Assembly (NCBI GenBank): GCA_963802415.1 | Contig: CAWDIH010000001.1 | Coordinates: 2,108,001 to 2,172,000, forward strand | Direction: 5' to 3' | DNA length: 64,000 nucleotides | DNA from: DATAES01 sp963802415 | Lineage (GTDB): Bacteria; Actinomycetota; Acidimicrobiia; Acidimicrobiales; JACDCH01 | Part shown: piece by piece, positions 8,957-19,170 of the stretch | Numbering within the stretch: the stretch's first letter is position 1 | Layout: the number at the start of each line of letters is the position of its first letter | Position numbers and translations under genes: made by a program | Notes under the pieces: model-generated | Databases searched by the model: none | What the model was told of the DNA's origin: nothing | The model's input: the letters and a program-made list of their open reading frames with translations, nothing else

Positions 8957-10705
8957 ATGCCCCTCCATCACGTAGCCATGCCAGTACGACCAGGGGCTAC
9001 GCGGCACCGACGGCTCCTGGCGCTCGCGCTCAGCGCATTCCTCCTACTCGCCGCCTGCGCCGGGAATGGGTCCCCAGCCGCTCCGACGGTTGTTCCCGCG
9101 GCTACGTCGAACGCAGGGCCCGGCGTCACACAGTTCTCCGTCGTGGATCAGGGGCCGGTAACGTGGGGCATCTCGGAGAAGGGCGCCGCCGACCAGCAGA
9201 CCGCCGCCGCGTATCCGCTGGCCGTCGCCCCGAACGGCCGCTATCTCGTCGACCAGGCGGGTCGGCCGTGGCGGGTACAAGCAGATGCGGCGTGGGTGAT
9301 GTCGGTCGAGGGGACTTCGGAACAGGTCGACGAGTACTTGACCACCCGCAAAGCACAGGGCTTCAACTCCTTCTACCTGATGGCAATGGTGCGCCAGGGC
9401 GCCTACTCCGCGGCGCCGAACGCTCCGAACGACAAGGCTGGAGATCCACCATTTGCGACACCTGGCGATTTCAGCACCGCGGGCGCCTCGCCCGAGTCCG
9501 AGCGCTATTGGCAGTGGATCGATTCGATCGTCGCCAAGGCCGCTGACCACGGAATGGTTGTCATGCTGGCGTACACCTACCTCGGCAACGGGGGTGGGCA
9601 CGAAGGTTGGTATCAGGACGTCCTGGGGCAGAGGGACCAGCAGACCTTGTTCGACTGGGGCAAGTGGGTCGGAGGCCGCTACCGCGATGCCCCGAATGTC
9701 ATCTGGTTCGGGCTGGGCGACTACACCCCTCCGGCGGGGTCGGAGGGCGCGGCACGAGTGCGCGCCATCGCCGACGGCATCAAGGCCGCCGGCGCCCGCC
9801 AGTTGTTCATGGCCGAAGCCTCGGGACCGGACGGCATTCCCGGCGAGGTCGACGGCTTTGGGCCAATCGTTGACCAGAACAGCTTCTACGGATATGGGCC
9901 GTCCTTTGAAGGCGACGTCTACCTGACAGCGGATCGCGCCTACCGGTTCTCCCCTCCCAAGCCAGCGTGGATGGAGGAGGGGACGTACGAGTTCGAGAAC
10001 AACACCGGGAAGTTCTCGCGTAAACCGTGGGAGACCAGGCGCGGGCGATTCTGGTCGGTGCTTGCCGGCGGTACGGCCGGGGACGGCTTCGGGTCCCACG
10101 ACGTCTGGGCGTGGAAGGACATACCGGCGTCGCTGCACACCGCTGGCGCGGATTACTCGAGCTTCGCGTTCGACCTCTTCGGCACGCTTCCTTGGTGGAC
10201 GTTGCGACCGTCAGGAACCGATACGGACTTCGCCGGCTTCGACCTCGTCATCTCCGGCGGAGGCACCTCTGGCAAGGCCGATTTCATCACGTCGGCCCTC
10301 ACGGAGGACCGGCACTGGCTGCTTGCCTATGTTCCAGTCACCAAGACGGGCGCTCGGACGTTCTCGGTCGACACCGGCGCTCTCGACGGACCCGCTCGTG
10401 CGCGGTGGTTCGATCCGGCCACGGGCACCTACTTGGCGATCGGTGACGCTCAACCGCACCCGATGACGGATACCCAGACGTTCACGACGCCGGGAAAGCG
10501 TGCCGACGGAACCGACGACTGGCTCCTGGTCATCGACACCGAGCCCGATCCCTGTGGAGTGATCACCGCGAGCGGGCTGTACACCGCGTCCGCCACTCCT
10601 TCTCTGCCCGGGATCGCCTGTGAGGTCACCGCGAGTCGCGACTCCGATCTGGCGATTGTCTCCAGAACGCCCGTTCCCCGACGGATCTCCACTGAGGGTG
10701 GTTGA
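8957..10705 (+). CDS. Apiosidase-like (DUF4038-type) glycoside hydrolase lipoprotein
   Basis: 582 residues. The N-terminus is a lipoprotein signal with lipobox LLAAC (Cys34), so the enzyme should be anchored outside the membrane. The body resembles the DUF4038/apiosidase-like TIM barrel (GH140 type): YLVDQAGRPWRVQADAAW at the front, Asp255 in FGLGDYTPP and the pair Glu340-Glu341 in WMEEGTYE as likely catalytic acids. A small beta domain and a short Ser/Thr-rich tail follow. In this locus it may trim or recycle the exported polysaccharide, which is inference. The ATG at 8978 is an alternative start that also keeps the signal. Confidence 0.75.
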   Translation: MPLHHVAMPVRPGATRHRRLLALALSAFLLLAACAGNGSPAAPTVVPAATSNAGPGVTQFSVVDQGPVTWGISEKGAADQQTAAAYPLAVAPNGRYLVDQAGRPWRVQADAAWVMSVEGTSEQVDEYLTTRKAQGFNSFYLMAMVRQGAYSAAPNAPNDKAGDPPFATPGDFSTAGASPESERYWQWIDSIVAKAADHGMVVMLAYTYLGNGGGHEGWYQDVLGQRDQQTLFDWGKWVGGRYRDAPNVIWFGLGDYTPPAGSEGAARVRAIADGIKAAGARQLFMAEASGPDGIPGEVDGFGPIVDQNSFYGYGPSFEGDVYLTADRAYRFSPPKPAWMEEGTYEFENNTGKFSRKPWETRRGRFWSVLAGGTAGDGFGSHDVWAWKDIPASLHTAGADYSSFAFDLFGTLPWWTLRPSGTDTDFAGFDLVISGGGTSGKADFITSALTEDRHWLLAYVPVTKTGARTFSVDTGALDGPARARWFDPATGTYLAIGDAQPHPMTDTQTFTTPGKRADGTDDWLLVIDTEPDPCGVITASGLYTASATPSLPGIACEVTASRDSDLAIVSRTPVPRRISTEGG

Positions 10706-10785
10706 GAAAATCGGGTTGTATCGCTCCTGCCCGAGACTGCTCTCAATTTGAGCAGCGCCGTGCGAATCCGCAAGGAACCAGCTGA

Positions 10786-11842
10786 ATGTCCGAAACTGCG
10801 CAAACCGACCCGACCGAAGTGCCTGTCGAGACATCGCGACCGCCACGGGTGAGCATCGGGCTGCCGGTGTACAACGGCGAGGAATTCCTCGAGGAGTCGA
10901 TCGAGTCGCTGCTGGCGCAGACGTTCGACGACTTCGAGCTCCTGATCTCCGACAACGCGTCCACCGACCGCACAGAGGAGATCTGTAGCCGGTACGCCGC
11001 GCAGGATTCGAGGGTGCGCTATTGGCGCAACGCCCGCAACATCGGCGGCATGCGGAACGCGAATCTCACACTGCAAAGGGCGAGGGGCGAGTACTTCCGT
11101 TGGGCTGCCCATGACGACGTGTGTGCACCCACGATGCTCGAGCGTCTGATCGCCGAGCTGGATGCGAGACCGGAGGTGGCGCTCTGCTGCGCCGCCGCCA
11201 CCTGGATCGATGCGTACGGTGATCCGCTGTCGAACTGCGTTGTCGGAGTTGTTCTGCTCGGTAGACGCCGCGGTTCCCGGTTCCTCGTGACGGACTCTGC
11301 GGGCGTTCGATACCCCACCGAAGGCACTGCATCGGGGGTGGCCGAGCGGTATCGCGATCTCCTCTACCTCCAAGGCCCGTGTGAAGCGACGTACGGCCTG
11401 ATCCGAGCTGATGTCCTGCGCGAAGCGGCCCCCCAGGGCGACTACACGGCGTCGGACACGGTCCTTCTGTGCGATCTCGCGCTCGAGAGGTCGGTTCCAT
11501 CTGGTGGCCGAACCACTGTTCTCAAAGCGCTGGCACCACGGCAACCGCTATCAGGAGAGAGGCCCAGGACGAATGGTGTGGGCCAGACCCGAGCTCGCGG
11601 AATCGGGGCGACCGACGTGCCCCCGTTGGTCAGTGCTAAAGGGTCATCTCACCGTGGTGAGTCGTGCTCCGATGCCGTGGCGCGAGCGAGTGCGGTACCT
11701 GCCAGCCGTCGCGCGCTGGGCGCGGCTTCGGTGGCGATCTCTGGCCTCGGACATTGCATTCGCGATGATCATGCTGGCGCACTCAAAGGAGTGGCGCCGC
11801 CAACGCTACGCCCCCGAAAACTGGGTCGAAGTCGACGAGTAA
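10786..11842 (+). CDS. Glycosyltransferase family 2, frameshifted
   Basis: About 352 residues across a +1 shift near 11485. The first frame carries the GT2 core: VSIGLPVYNGEEFLEES, DNASTDRTEE and AAHDDVCAP in the metal-binding position. It runs to about residue 233 and then turns to nonsense. The next frame supplies the C-terminus (GRFHLVAEPLF, HHGNRYQERG and so on) and stops at 11842. Dropping one base at the CTCGAGAGG stretch restores a normal protein. The role is sugar addition during EPS assembly. It converges on the next GT2 gene, 13 bases away. Confidence 0.8.
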
Positions 11843-11855
11843 CGGAGCGTGGCCG

Positions 11856-12791
11856 TCACGTCGCGCGAGCGAGTACGGGTCGGGGCGCGTACATCTTGTG
11901 CGCCTTGTCGATGGGCGCGCGAGTCGACAGGACCAGGCCCTTGACGAAGAACCGAGCGGCGTTGAATCCGGTCGGGCGTACACCGGTCACTGCTTTCCGA
12001 GCAACCTCGAGCCACAACCCCCAGAGCTCTCGCAGCGCCCAGAATATCGCTCGGCGATCGCCAGATCGGATGTGCTTGCCGTACATCGCGCCACCAGCGA
12101 GGCAGTAGCCGAGCACGAGGCTGGCCGCGGCCGCCCCTCCGCGGAAGCCGTGGTGAAGTACGCGCGGTTCGGGGGCGAGCGCGATGTCGACATCGAGATC
12201 GAGCACGCGCACCGCCATGTCGCCCTCCTCCGCGGCGGGGAGGTCGGTTCCGGCGCCCAGATGCTCATCGAACCCGCCGGCCCGTTGCCACGCGCTGCGA
12301 AGCATCACCATGTTGGCGCCCAGGCCGAGGTGGATCGGGCCTCCACGGAGGACCTCGGGCCCGAATGTCAGAGGCGACGGCCCGGGATCGAACGTCGGGA
12401 TGATGCCCTCGGTGGTGTCATACGGAGGTGCGCTCACTGTTCCGAAACCGAGCCCGATCGTCGGGTTCGAGTCGAACAGTTCTGCCCATGAGCGCGCCCA
12501 ATCGGGGTCGACCTCGCAGTCGTCGTCGGTGAACAGCAACACGTCGTCTCGGGCGCGATTCGCACCTTCGTTGCGCGCCGTCGAGAGTCCGGTCCGGGTG
12601 CTGCGGATGTATTCGATGTCGCCGTGCTCGGCCATGAATGCCCGCACGACCGTTTCGCTGTCGTCGCTGCGGCTTTGGTCGACGATGATGATCGGCGATC
12701 CGGCGAGCCTGGCCACGACGAGACTCGCCAGGCACCGTCGAAGGTCGTCGGGCCGCTCCCGGGTGCACACGATGATCGCCTGGCTGGTCAC
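11856..12791 (-). CDS. Glycosyltransferase family 2
   Basis: An intact 311-residue GT-A enzyme. It has AIIVCTRERPDDLRRCL at the N-terminus, DQSRSDDSE, TARNEGANRA and the metal site FTDDDCEVD. A GGFDEHLGAGTDLPAAEEGD segment matches the acceptor and catalytic-base region. The C-terminal hydrophobic stretch (AIFWALRELWGLW) suggests membrane contact. It lies downstream of the flippase on the same strand, 100 bases away, so both may be expressed from the flippase promoter. Confidence 0.85.
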   Translation of the reverse strand: MTSQAIIVCTRERPDDLRRCLASLVVARLAGSPIIIVDQSRSDDSETVVRAFMAEHGDIEYIRSTRTGLSTARNEGANRARDDVLLFTDDDCEVDPDWARSWAELFDSNPTIGLGFGTVSAPPYDTTEGIIPTFDPGPSPLTFGPEVLRGGPIHLGLGANMVMLRSAWQRAGGFDEHLGAGTDLPAAEEGDMAVRVLDLDVDIALAPEPRVLHHGFRGGAAAASLVLGYCLAGGAMYGKHIRSGDRRAIFWALRELWGLWLEVARKAVTGVRPTGFNAARFFVKGLVLSTRAPIDKAHKMYAPRPVLARAT

Positions 12792-12891
12792 GGGCGGCTC
12801 ACAGTGTCACTGAGGGCGAAGCTCGGCGAAAGATGCGAAAATCTGGTCAAGCCACCGAGGGGCGGACACACCGCCTACCACCGTCATGCGC

Positions 12892-14371
12892 TCACTCGGA
12901 TGGCACTGTGACGGTCTTCAGGAACCGGGTTGGCGCGAATCGGCCATCTGCCCCAACTCGGAACCCATCAAGTGACACGGTACCCAGCGCCAGCGAGGCG
13001 AGGCCGTAGGTCACGACACCCACCGCGACCTTGACGGGGAGCACGGTTGCGCTCACCGCGAGAATGGCGGGGATCATCACCACGGTCGCGACCACACAAC
13101 GGCCCGCGTACGACACCGTGGCACGATCCATGACACCGCGGGGCCGAATGGCCAGCGCACCGACGAACATGAACAGCTCAGTAGTGACGGTGATGACAGC
13201 GGCTCCGATGGCTCCATTGTCGAACGCCCGCATGGCGATGGGGATGGCGGCGAGGTTGAGCAATGGGTTGAGCGCGGCATGCGCCGACGCCGACGATCAT
13301 CCACTGCTTCTGGCGATCCGACGCGATCAACGCCGTTCCGAGGACCATGGTCATACCGATGAGGGGCATGCCGAACGCGAGAATCTGTATTAACGGCACG
13401 GCCTTCTCGAAGCCGGACTGGTAATGCAGGAGGGCGAACACGTCGCTCGCCACCAACGCGATGCCGAGCGATGCCGGCAACGCCACGACGAGGACCAGGC
13501 ACACCGCGCGGTTGGCCAGTCGAACGAACTCGGTGTTCGACTCCCGCACGGCGTTGGCTGACAACGACGGCATCGTGGCGGAGGTGACGAGGGAACTGAA
13601 GCTCCCTGGCATGCTGATCCAGAGGTAGGCAAGCGCGTATGCACCAACGGCGGCGTCGCCGGCCATCGCCTTCAGCAGCGGGAGGTCGATGGTGCCGTAT
13701 AGGACGATGATCGCCGACCACAGCAGGAACGGTGCGCCTCCTCTCGCCAGCTTTCTCCAAACGGAGAAGTCGACACGGAGGCAGGGTCGGAGCTCCGGCC
13801 AAACGTGGATGGTGTTGGCCACGAGCGGGATCAGCGCGCTCAGCCCCACGACGATCGCGTAGGCCACAACGCTCTCCTGTCCAACGAGCACGGCCAAACC
13901 GAGAGCCACCCCAATGTAGGTCTGCACGACCCGCCACAGCGCGAACTTGTTCATTCGCTGGACGCCCTGCAAGCCCGAAGCGAGGGTGTCGTTGAGGACG
14001 TGCACGATCATCGCGGCGCACGTGATCTCGATGAGGAGGATCGTTTGGCCGGAGTAGCCGAGAATGTGGGCCAACGCGATGGCCAGTACGGAGAGGGCGG
14101 CGGTGAGTGCCAGTTTCATCACGAGCGCATTCACCATCAGAGGACCCAGCGCCGACTCGTCGCGGGCGACGGTCTTCACGACGTACGTGTTGGTGCCCAA
14201 CATGCCGACGAGCATGAAGTAGCCGACGAATGCGATCGCAAACTGATACGCGCCGAAGTCCCCTGCGGAGAGGTGGCGTGGCACGATGACGACGAGTACT
14301 AGCGACGCTGACCACGTCGCGATCTGCGACCCGGTGAGCCAGAACAGGTTCCGCTGGATGCTGGTCCTCAT
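12892..14371 (-). CDS. Wzx-type polysaccharide flippase, frameshifted
   Basis: A MATE/MOP-superfamily lipid-linked oligosaccharide flippase of about 493 residues and 12 or more membrane segments. The first frame (14371 to about 13280) starts MRTSIQRNLFWLTGSQIATW and includes FGAYQFAIAFVGYFMLVG and ASGLQGVQRMNKFAL. A +1 shift between 13276 and 13285 moves the reading to the frame encoding ALNPLLNLAAIPIAMRAFDN, which ends at 12892. It should flip undecaprenyl-linked repeat units across the membrane. It is divergent from the GT4 gene at 14597, with two GTATC boxes in the shared 225-bp region. Confidence 0.85.
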
Positions 14372-14462
14372 GACCGCACGCGCCGGGACATGCCGGACAC
14401 AACTGGCGCACGCACGTGCGAACTCCTTCGTTCGTTCGTCCTGAGAGAGGGACGAGCGGCAG

Positions 14463-14474
14463 CCCCTGATACGC
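14463..14474 (-). promoter_or_regulatory. GTATCA box upstream of the flippase gene
   Basis: The reverse strand reads GCGTATCAGGGG, 92 bases before the flippase start. It shares the GTATCAGGGG core with the box at 7607. Confidence 0.4.
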
Positions 14475-14527
14475 GGGCCCAGAGTTCCTAGGGTCCCCGT
14501 GTCGCACTGCGTATCTCGAGCCTGAGA

Positions 14528-14536
14528 TGTATCAGG
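14528..14536 (+). promoter_or_regulatory. GTATCA box upstream of a GT4 gene
   Basis: The plus strand reads TGTATCAGG directly before an in-frame ATG at 14537. If it is a promoter element, transcription would start past that ATG. This agrees with translation from the GTG at 14597, which has a strong ribosome binding site. Confidence 0.4.
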
Positions 14537-14596
14537 ATGATCTCTGAGTACTCATCATCGGCGTCGGGCCGTCCACGTGCGAAGGAGGCACGAGCC

Positions 14597-15748
14597 GTGG
14601 CATCTCAGCTAGCCGTTCGTGACGCAGTCGGTGAGTCGCGCTCGGCGCCGCATCGCGTGGGCATGCTCATCGAGCCGATCGCCGGCTGGGCCACGTGGCG
14701 CCAGAACCTCGAACGAGTGGCACCAACTGTCCCGGACCTCGATCCGAGCTGGCACGACATCGACTACCAGAAGCCGGGCGGGGCAATCGAGAGGCTTCGC
14801 GAGCGGGTCCGGTTGGTGCCCGAGCACCAGACGTCCATCGGTCGCGCCACGCTCGAGTTCCACCGCGGGCTGCGCGAAGGACCATACAGCGCAGTTCTCA
14901 CGAATTCATCGGTGGCCCTCCTGTTCAGCCGCCAGCTGCGGGCGACGCCGACGCTGTTCGCGATCGATTCCACGCAAGAACAGATCGACGAGATGGGGGC
15001 GTACGGCGTCGTGAAGCATTCGGCACTGACGCAGAAGCTGAAGCTGCGTCTCCGCCGCCGGCTGTGGGATGCGACTGTTCTGGTCGTCGCGACATCCCGG
15101 TGGGCCAAGGCCGGCATGGTCGAGGCCTACGGCGTGCCTGAGGACAAGGTGATCGTCGTCCCTTTCGGCGCCGACGTGACCTTCTGGAGGCCGCCCGACA
15201 GCCCCGAGATCCGCGAGGCAATCGGTCGGCGGGTGCTGTTCGTGGGCGGAGACTTCCGCCGGAAGGGCGGCGAGCTCTTACTCAAATGGTTCCAGCGCCG
15301 GCCCAAAGACGGCGTGGAGCTCCACATCGTGACCCGGGATCCGGTCGAACCGACGCCCGGGGTCGTCGTCCATCACGACATCGGGCCCTACAGCGAGAAG
15401 CTGCTTCAGCTCTATCAGGAGGCCGACGTCTTCGTTCTGCCGAGCCTCGCCGAGGCATTCGGCATCGCCACCGTCGAAGCCATGGGCTGCGGCTTGCCGG
15501 TCGTCGTCTCCGACGCCGGCGGGACCGCCGACATCGTCGATCCCGGTGTCAACGGCTTCATCACCAAGACCGGAGACATTCGCGATCTCGGGTCGGCACT
15601 CGAGTCGCTGCTCGCTGATGCCGATCGTCGAGCCTCGATGGGACGAGAGGGCCGGCGCATCGCAGAGGACCGTTTTGGCCTCGACAAGACCGCCCGGGTC
15701 ACGCTCGATCTGCTGGCCGAGTTAGCCGCAGGGTCCTTCCAGGGCTGA
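14597..15748 (+). CDS. Glycosyltransferase family 4
   Basis: 383 residues, GT-B fold. The GTG at 14597 is preferred over the ATG at 14537 because AAGGAGG ends 8 bases before it. Visible features are the donor domain with FVGGDFRRKGGELLL, the E-x7-E retaining-GT signature in LAEAFGIATVEAMGCGLPVV, and VPFGADVTFWRPP at the domain boundary. It should transfer a hexose from a nucleotide-sugar onto the growing EPS unit. It converges on the acyltransferase gene with a 27-base overlap of 3' ends. Confidence 0.85.
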   Translation: MASQLAVRDAVGESRSAPHRVGMLIEPIAGWATWRQNLERVAPTVPDLDPSWHDIDYQKPGGAIERLRERVRLVPEHQTSIGRATLEFHRGLREGPYSAVLTNSSVALLFSRQLRATPTLFAIDSTQEQIDEMGAYGVVKHSALTQKLKLRLRRRLWDATVLVVATSRWAKAGMVEAYGVPEDKVIVVPFGADVTFWRPPDSPEIREAIGRRVLFVGGDFRRKGGELLLKWFQRRPKDGVELHIVTRDPVEPTPGVVVHHDIGPYSEKLLQLYQEADVFVLPSLAEAFGIATVEAMGCGLPVVVSDAGGTADIVDPGVNGFITKTGDIRDLGSALESLLADADRRASMGREGRRIAEDRFGLDKTARVTLDLLAELAAGSFQG

Positions 15749-16384
15749 GTGGTCGCGCTGGTCAGGCGTTGCGCGCACGACGAATTTCCGAGGGTCGAGC
15801 TTCGCGACGGTTTCGGCGGGCACGCCGGAGACGATCGTGAACGGCTCGACGTCTCGCCTCACCAGCGCGTGGGCGGCCACGACCGCACCGCGACCGATCC
15901 GCACTCCCGGAAGAATCGTGCTCTTCGCGCCCAGCCACACGTCGTCCTCGATGATCACGGGCTGCGGCTCGGGGAGCCGGTGCCGCTCGTACAGGTCGTG
16001 GAAGTTTGTGTCGTAGACGGCCACGAGCGGCCCGACCTCGACGCGGTCGCCGATCTCGATCCGGGAGAACGCAGCGAACGTGTCGCCGGAGTTGACATGG
16101 ACATCGTTGCCCAAGATCATCTCGGCCCCTGGCGCCACGTAGAGCTCCAACATGGCGACGATCGACCGGAAGTGGCAGTTGTCCCCGATCTGGAGCCGGC
16201 CTTCGTTGCGGACGCGTGGACGCCCGGTGACCCGGACATTCGAGCCGACGACTGCATTGCGGAGATACGCGCGAGCGCGCATCCGGTCGGTCACCACCGC
16301 CGCGGCCTTTCGAGCCCGGACCGGCAATGGGACCGAGCGATCACGCTGCCACTTCTCCAAGTAGCGGCTGCCCACGAGATGCAC
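15722..16384 (-). CDS. Left-handed beta-helix (hexapeptide) acyltransferase
   Basis: 220 residues. After a basic N-terminus, residues from about 45 to 190 form hexapeptide repeats such as VGSNVRVTG, LGNDVHVNSG, IEIGDRVEVG, IEDDVWLGAKSTI and VRIGRGAVVAA, ending in VSGVPAETVAKL. NFHDLYERHRLPEPQPV holds the catalytic-type His loop of sugar O-acetyltransferases. It probably adds acetyl groups to an EPS sugar, using acetyl-CoA in the cytoplasm. The start is GTG. It may be the last gene read from upstream minus-strand promoters. Confidence 0.8.
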   Translation of the reverse strand: MHLVGSRYLEKWQRDRSVPLPVRARKAAAVVTDRMRARAYLRNAVVGSNVRVTGRPRVRNEGRLQIGDNCHFRSIVAMLELYVAPGAEMILGNDVHVNSGDTFAAFSRIEIGDRVEVGPLVAVYDTNFHDLYERHRLPEPQPVIIEDDVWLGAKSTILPGVRIGRGAVVAAHALVRRDVEPFTIVSGVPAETVAKLDPRKFVVRATPDQRDHSALEGPCG

Positions 16385-16450
16385 TACGAAATGACGCTTG
16401 GCGGCGAGCAGAGATACAACTATCTGCCCTCCAGCTGCGCGTCTCGTGTG

Positions 16451-17671
16451 GTGGTCAGTTGAGGACGAGTTCGAGGTCGATGTTGGCGACTGTCGGGCAT
16501 TGATCGCGGCAACCGGTGTTCTTGATGGTCAGCGTGTTGGTTCCTGCGTGCAGATCTGACAGCGCGACGGGTTGGACGATGTAACGCCATTGCGTGCCGG
16601 CAGTGGCCCGGTCGGGGTTCGAGTCCTGCGCCGCCCGGTCGACGCCGTTGATGTTGGCGGTCATGGTGGTCGGCGAACCGAACCAGGACACGTTGTAGGT
16701 CAGGTAGGCCTTGGCGACGCCGCTGAGATTGACTCCCGGTAGCGAGAACGTCGCGGTCGGAGTCTGGTAGCCCAGGTTGACGGTGCCGTCCGAGAGATGC
16801 TGGAGGGCGTCGGGGACCTCGTAGCCGCGGTCTGTGGGCAGCATCGGCCCGTCGAAGCCGAGGGCGTGCCAGTGGTAGGTGACGTTGGTCGGCGCCCCGC
16901 CCTTGGCAGCGTTGTACTGCGCGTGCTGGAACGACAGGTAGCCGCGGGTCAGCGGCAATGTGGCGACGTCAGTGCTGGCGACTTTGCGGAAGTTGATCCC
17001 GCCGGCGTCAGACGCCCACAGGTCGATGTGGTTCGAGTTGATCTTGAGTTGGAAGTGGTTGGCCATGTCGTTCTGGGTGGTGAAGCACTGCGTTTGCAGC
17101 GTTCCCAACGAGTCGTATGTGGCGGCTTGATAGTTGCTGAACACCTTGATGTGACGGAGCGCGTTGCCGCCGTTGCACCAGTCGGTGCTGAACTCCAACT
17201 GGATGCCATTACGGGGATAGATGTGCGTGCCAGGCCAGTCCAAATGCGGACCCTGAACCGGCTCGTCGGTCAACCACACCTCGGGCCAGAACGAATGCAG
17301 TCCTTCGGTCTTGGCGTCCACATCCCACACGACGTTGCCGGTGCGGCCGGCGAAGTCGAAGGGCTGGCGGGCGCGCAGCGAGTTCATGACATACGAGCCG
17401 CCGTCATTCAGGGCTTCCATCCAGTGGTTCGACTCGCCGAACTGCTCACCACAGATGAACGAATCGTTGTCGGCCAACCGCATCTGATGCGTCGTGCAGA
17501 ACTCGGCGTCGACCGGCTCATAGTTGTTGATGAAACCTTGAGACGGGTTGTTGGCCTGGGTGGCGCGGGTGAAACTCCACTTCGCCGGATCGAGATCGCC
17601 CGCCCGACCACCACCCACGACGGTCTGGAACGTGTCACAGAACGCGATCTGCGCCAACAAACACTGATCAG
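16451..17671 (-). repeat. 1,221-bp direct duplication, copy 1
   Basis: This segment matches 17950-19170 with an offset of 1,499 bp and no difference that I found on reading. It covers the whole C-terminal catalytic-type domain, the stop codon and four bases beyond. The flanks on both sides are unrelated. Confidence 0.9.
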
Positions 17672-17876
17672 CGCCCATGTGCGGCATGTGCGGCATCGAC
17701 GTGGGCGGCATCGAAGCGGGCGGCACGCTCGGCGGTGGCCCCGGCGGCGGCTGGGGCGCGGTCGCCGGCGGTGGCGAGCACGCTACGAGTGCGCCGACGA
17801 GTCCCAGGCACAACACCAGCCTGGGCGCGTAGCGGCTCACTTGGTGCCGACGGAGGTTCCCGAGCGCGCGCGACAT
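16455..17876 (-). CDS. Lipoprotein with a concanavalin-like secreted domain
   Basis: 473 residues from an ATG at 17876, chosen because a lipoprotein signal follows (hydrophobic LVLCLGLVGALVACS with a lipobox Cys). A Pro- and Met-rich linker leads to a roughly 400-residue domain starting DQCLLAQIAFCDTFQ. Its phrasing (FCDTF...DPAKWSF, SLRARQPFDFAGRTGNVVWD, LHSFWPEVWLTDEP) resembles LamG/GH16-like jelly rolls. A second beta domain may close the protein (VNLSGVAKAYLTYNVSWFG). It could bind or cut polysaccharide; catalytic acids cannot be assigned with confidence. The domain is duplicated exactly in the next gene. Confidence 0.7.
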   Translation of the reverse strand: MSRALGNLRRHQVSRYAPRLVLCLGLVGALVACSPPPATAPQPPPGPPPSVPPASMPPTSMPHMPHMGADQCLLAQIAFCDTFQTVVGGGRAGDLDPAKWSFTRATQANNPSQGFINNYEPVDAEFCTTHQMRLADNDSFICGEQFGESNHWMEALNDGGSYVMNSLRARQPFDFAGRTGNVVWDVDAKTEGLHSFWPEVWLTDEPVQGPHLDWPGTHIYPRNGIQLEFSTDWCNGGNALRHIKVFSNYQAATYDSLGTLQTQCFTTQNDMANHFQLKINSNHIDLWASDAGGINFRKVASTDVATLPLTRGYLSFQHAQYNAAKGGAPTNVTYHWHALGFDGPMLPTDRGYEVPDALQHLSDGTVNLGYQTPTATFSLPGVNLSGVAKAYLTYNVSWFGSPTTMTANINGVDRAAQDSNPDRATAGTQWRYIVQPVALSDLHAGTNTLTIKNTGCRDQCPTVANIDLELVLN

Positions 17877-17949
17877 CACTGTTTGATAGTCCACCCCCGG
17901 CCGCCATGTCGACCGCTGACGCGCGAAGAGTGACGGTTTTTGGCGGTCC

Positions 17950-19170
17950 GTGGTCAGTTGAGGACGAGTTCGAGGTCGATGTTGGCGACTGTCGGGCATT
18001 GATCGCGGCAACCGGTGTTCTTGATGGTCAGCGTGTTGGTTCCTGCGTGCAGATCTGACAGCGCGACGGGTTGGACGATGTAACGCCATTGCGTGCCGGC
18101 AGTGGCCCGGTCGGGGTTCGAGTCCTGCGCCGCCCGGTCGACGCCGTTGATGTTGGCGGTCATGGTGGTCGGCGAACCGAACCAGGACACGTTGTAGGTC
18201 AGGTAGGCCTTGGCGACGCCGCTGAGATTGACTCCCGGTAGCGAGAACGTCGCGGTCGGAGTCTGGTAGCCCAGGTTGACGGTGCCGTCCGAGAGATGCT
18301 GGAGGGCGTCGGGGACCTCGTAGCCGCGGTCTGTGGGCAGCATCGGCCCGTCGAAGCCGAGGGCGTGCCAGTGGTAGGTGACGTTGGTCGGCGCCCCGCC
18401 CTTGGCAGCGTTGTACTGCGCGTGCTGGAACGACAGGTAGCCGCGGGTCAGCGGCAATGTGGCGACGTCAGTGCTGGCGACTTTGCGGAAGTTGATCCCG
18501 CCGGCGTCAGACGCCCACAGGTCGATGTGGTTCGAGTTGATCTTGAGTTGGAAGTGGTTGGCCATGTCGTTCTGGGTGGTGAAGCACTGCGTTTGCAGCG
18601 TTCCCAACGAGTCGTATGTGGCGGCTTGATAGTTGCTGAACACCTTGATGTGACGGAGCGCGTTGCCGCCGTTGCACCAGTCGGTGCTGAACTCCAACTG
18701 GATGCCATTACGGGGATAGATGTGCGTGCCAGGCCAGTCCAAATGCGGACCCTGAACCGGCTCGTCGGTCAACCACACCTCGGGCCAGAACGAATGCAGT
18801 CCTTCGGTCTTGGCGTCCACATCCCACACGACGTTGCCGGTGCGGCCGGCGAAGTCGAAGGGCTGGCGGGCGCGCAGCGAGTTCATGACATACGAGCCGC
18901 CGTCATTCAGGGCTTCCATCCAGTGGTTCGACTCGCCGAACTGCTCACCACAGATGAACGAATCGTTGTCGGCCAACCGCATCTGATGCGTCGTGCAGAA
19001 CTCGGCGTCGACCGGCTCATAGTTGTTGATGAAACCTTGAGACGGGTTGTTGGCCTGGGTGGCGCGGGTGAAACTCCACTTCGCCGGATCGAGATCGCCC
19101 GCCCGACCACCACCCACGACGGTCTGGAACGTGTCACAGAACGCGATCTGCGCCAACAAACACTGATCAG
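17950..19170 (-). repeat. 1,221-bp direct duplication, copy 2
   Basis: Second copy of 16451-17671, in the same orientation. The right breakpoint falls just before the domain's first codons, at a CTGATCAG sequence in both copies. Each copy is therefore joined to a different export signal and linker. Confidence 0.9.
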
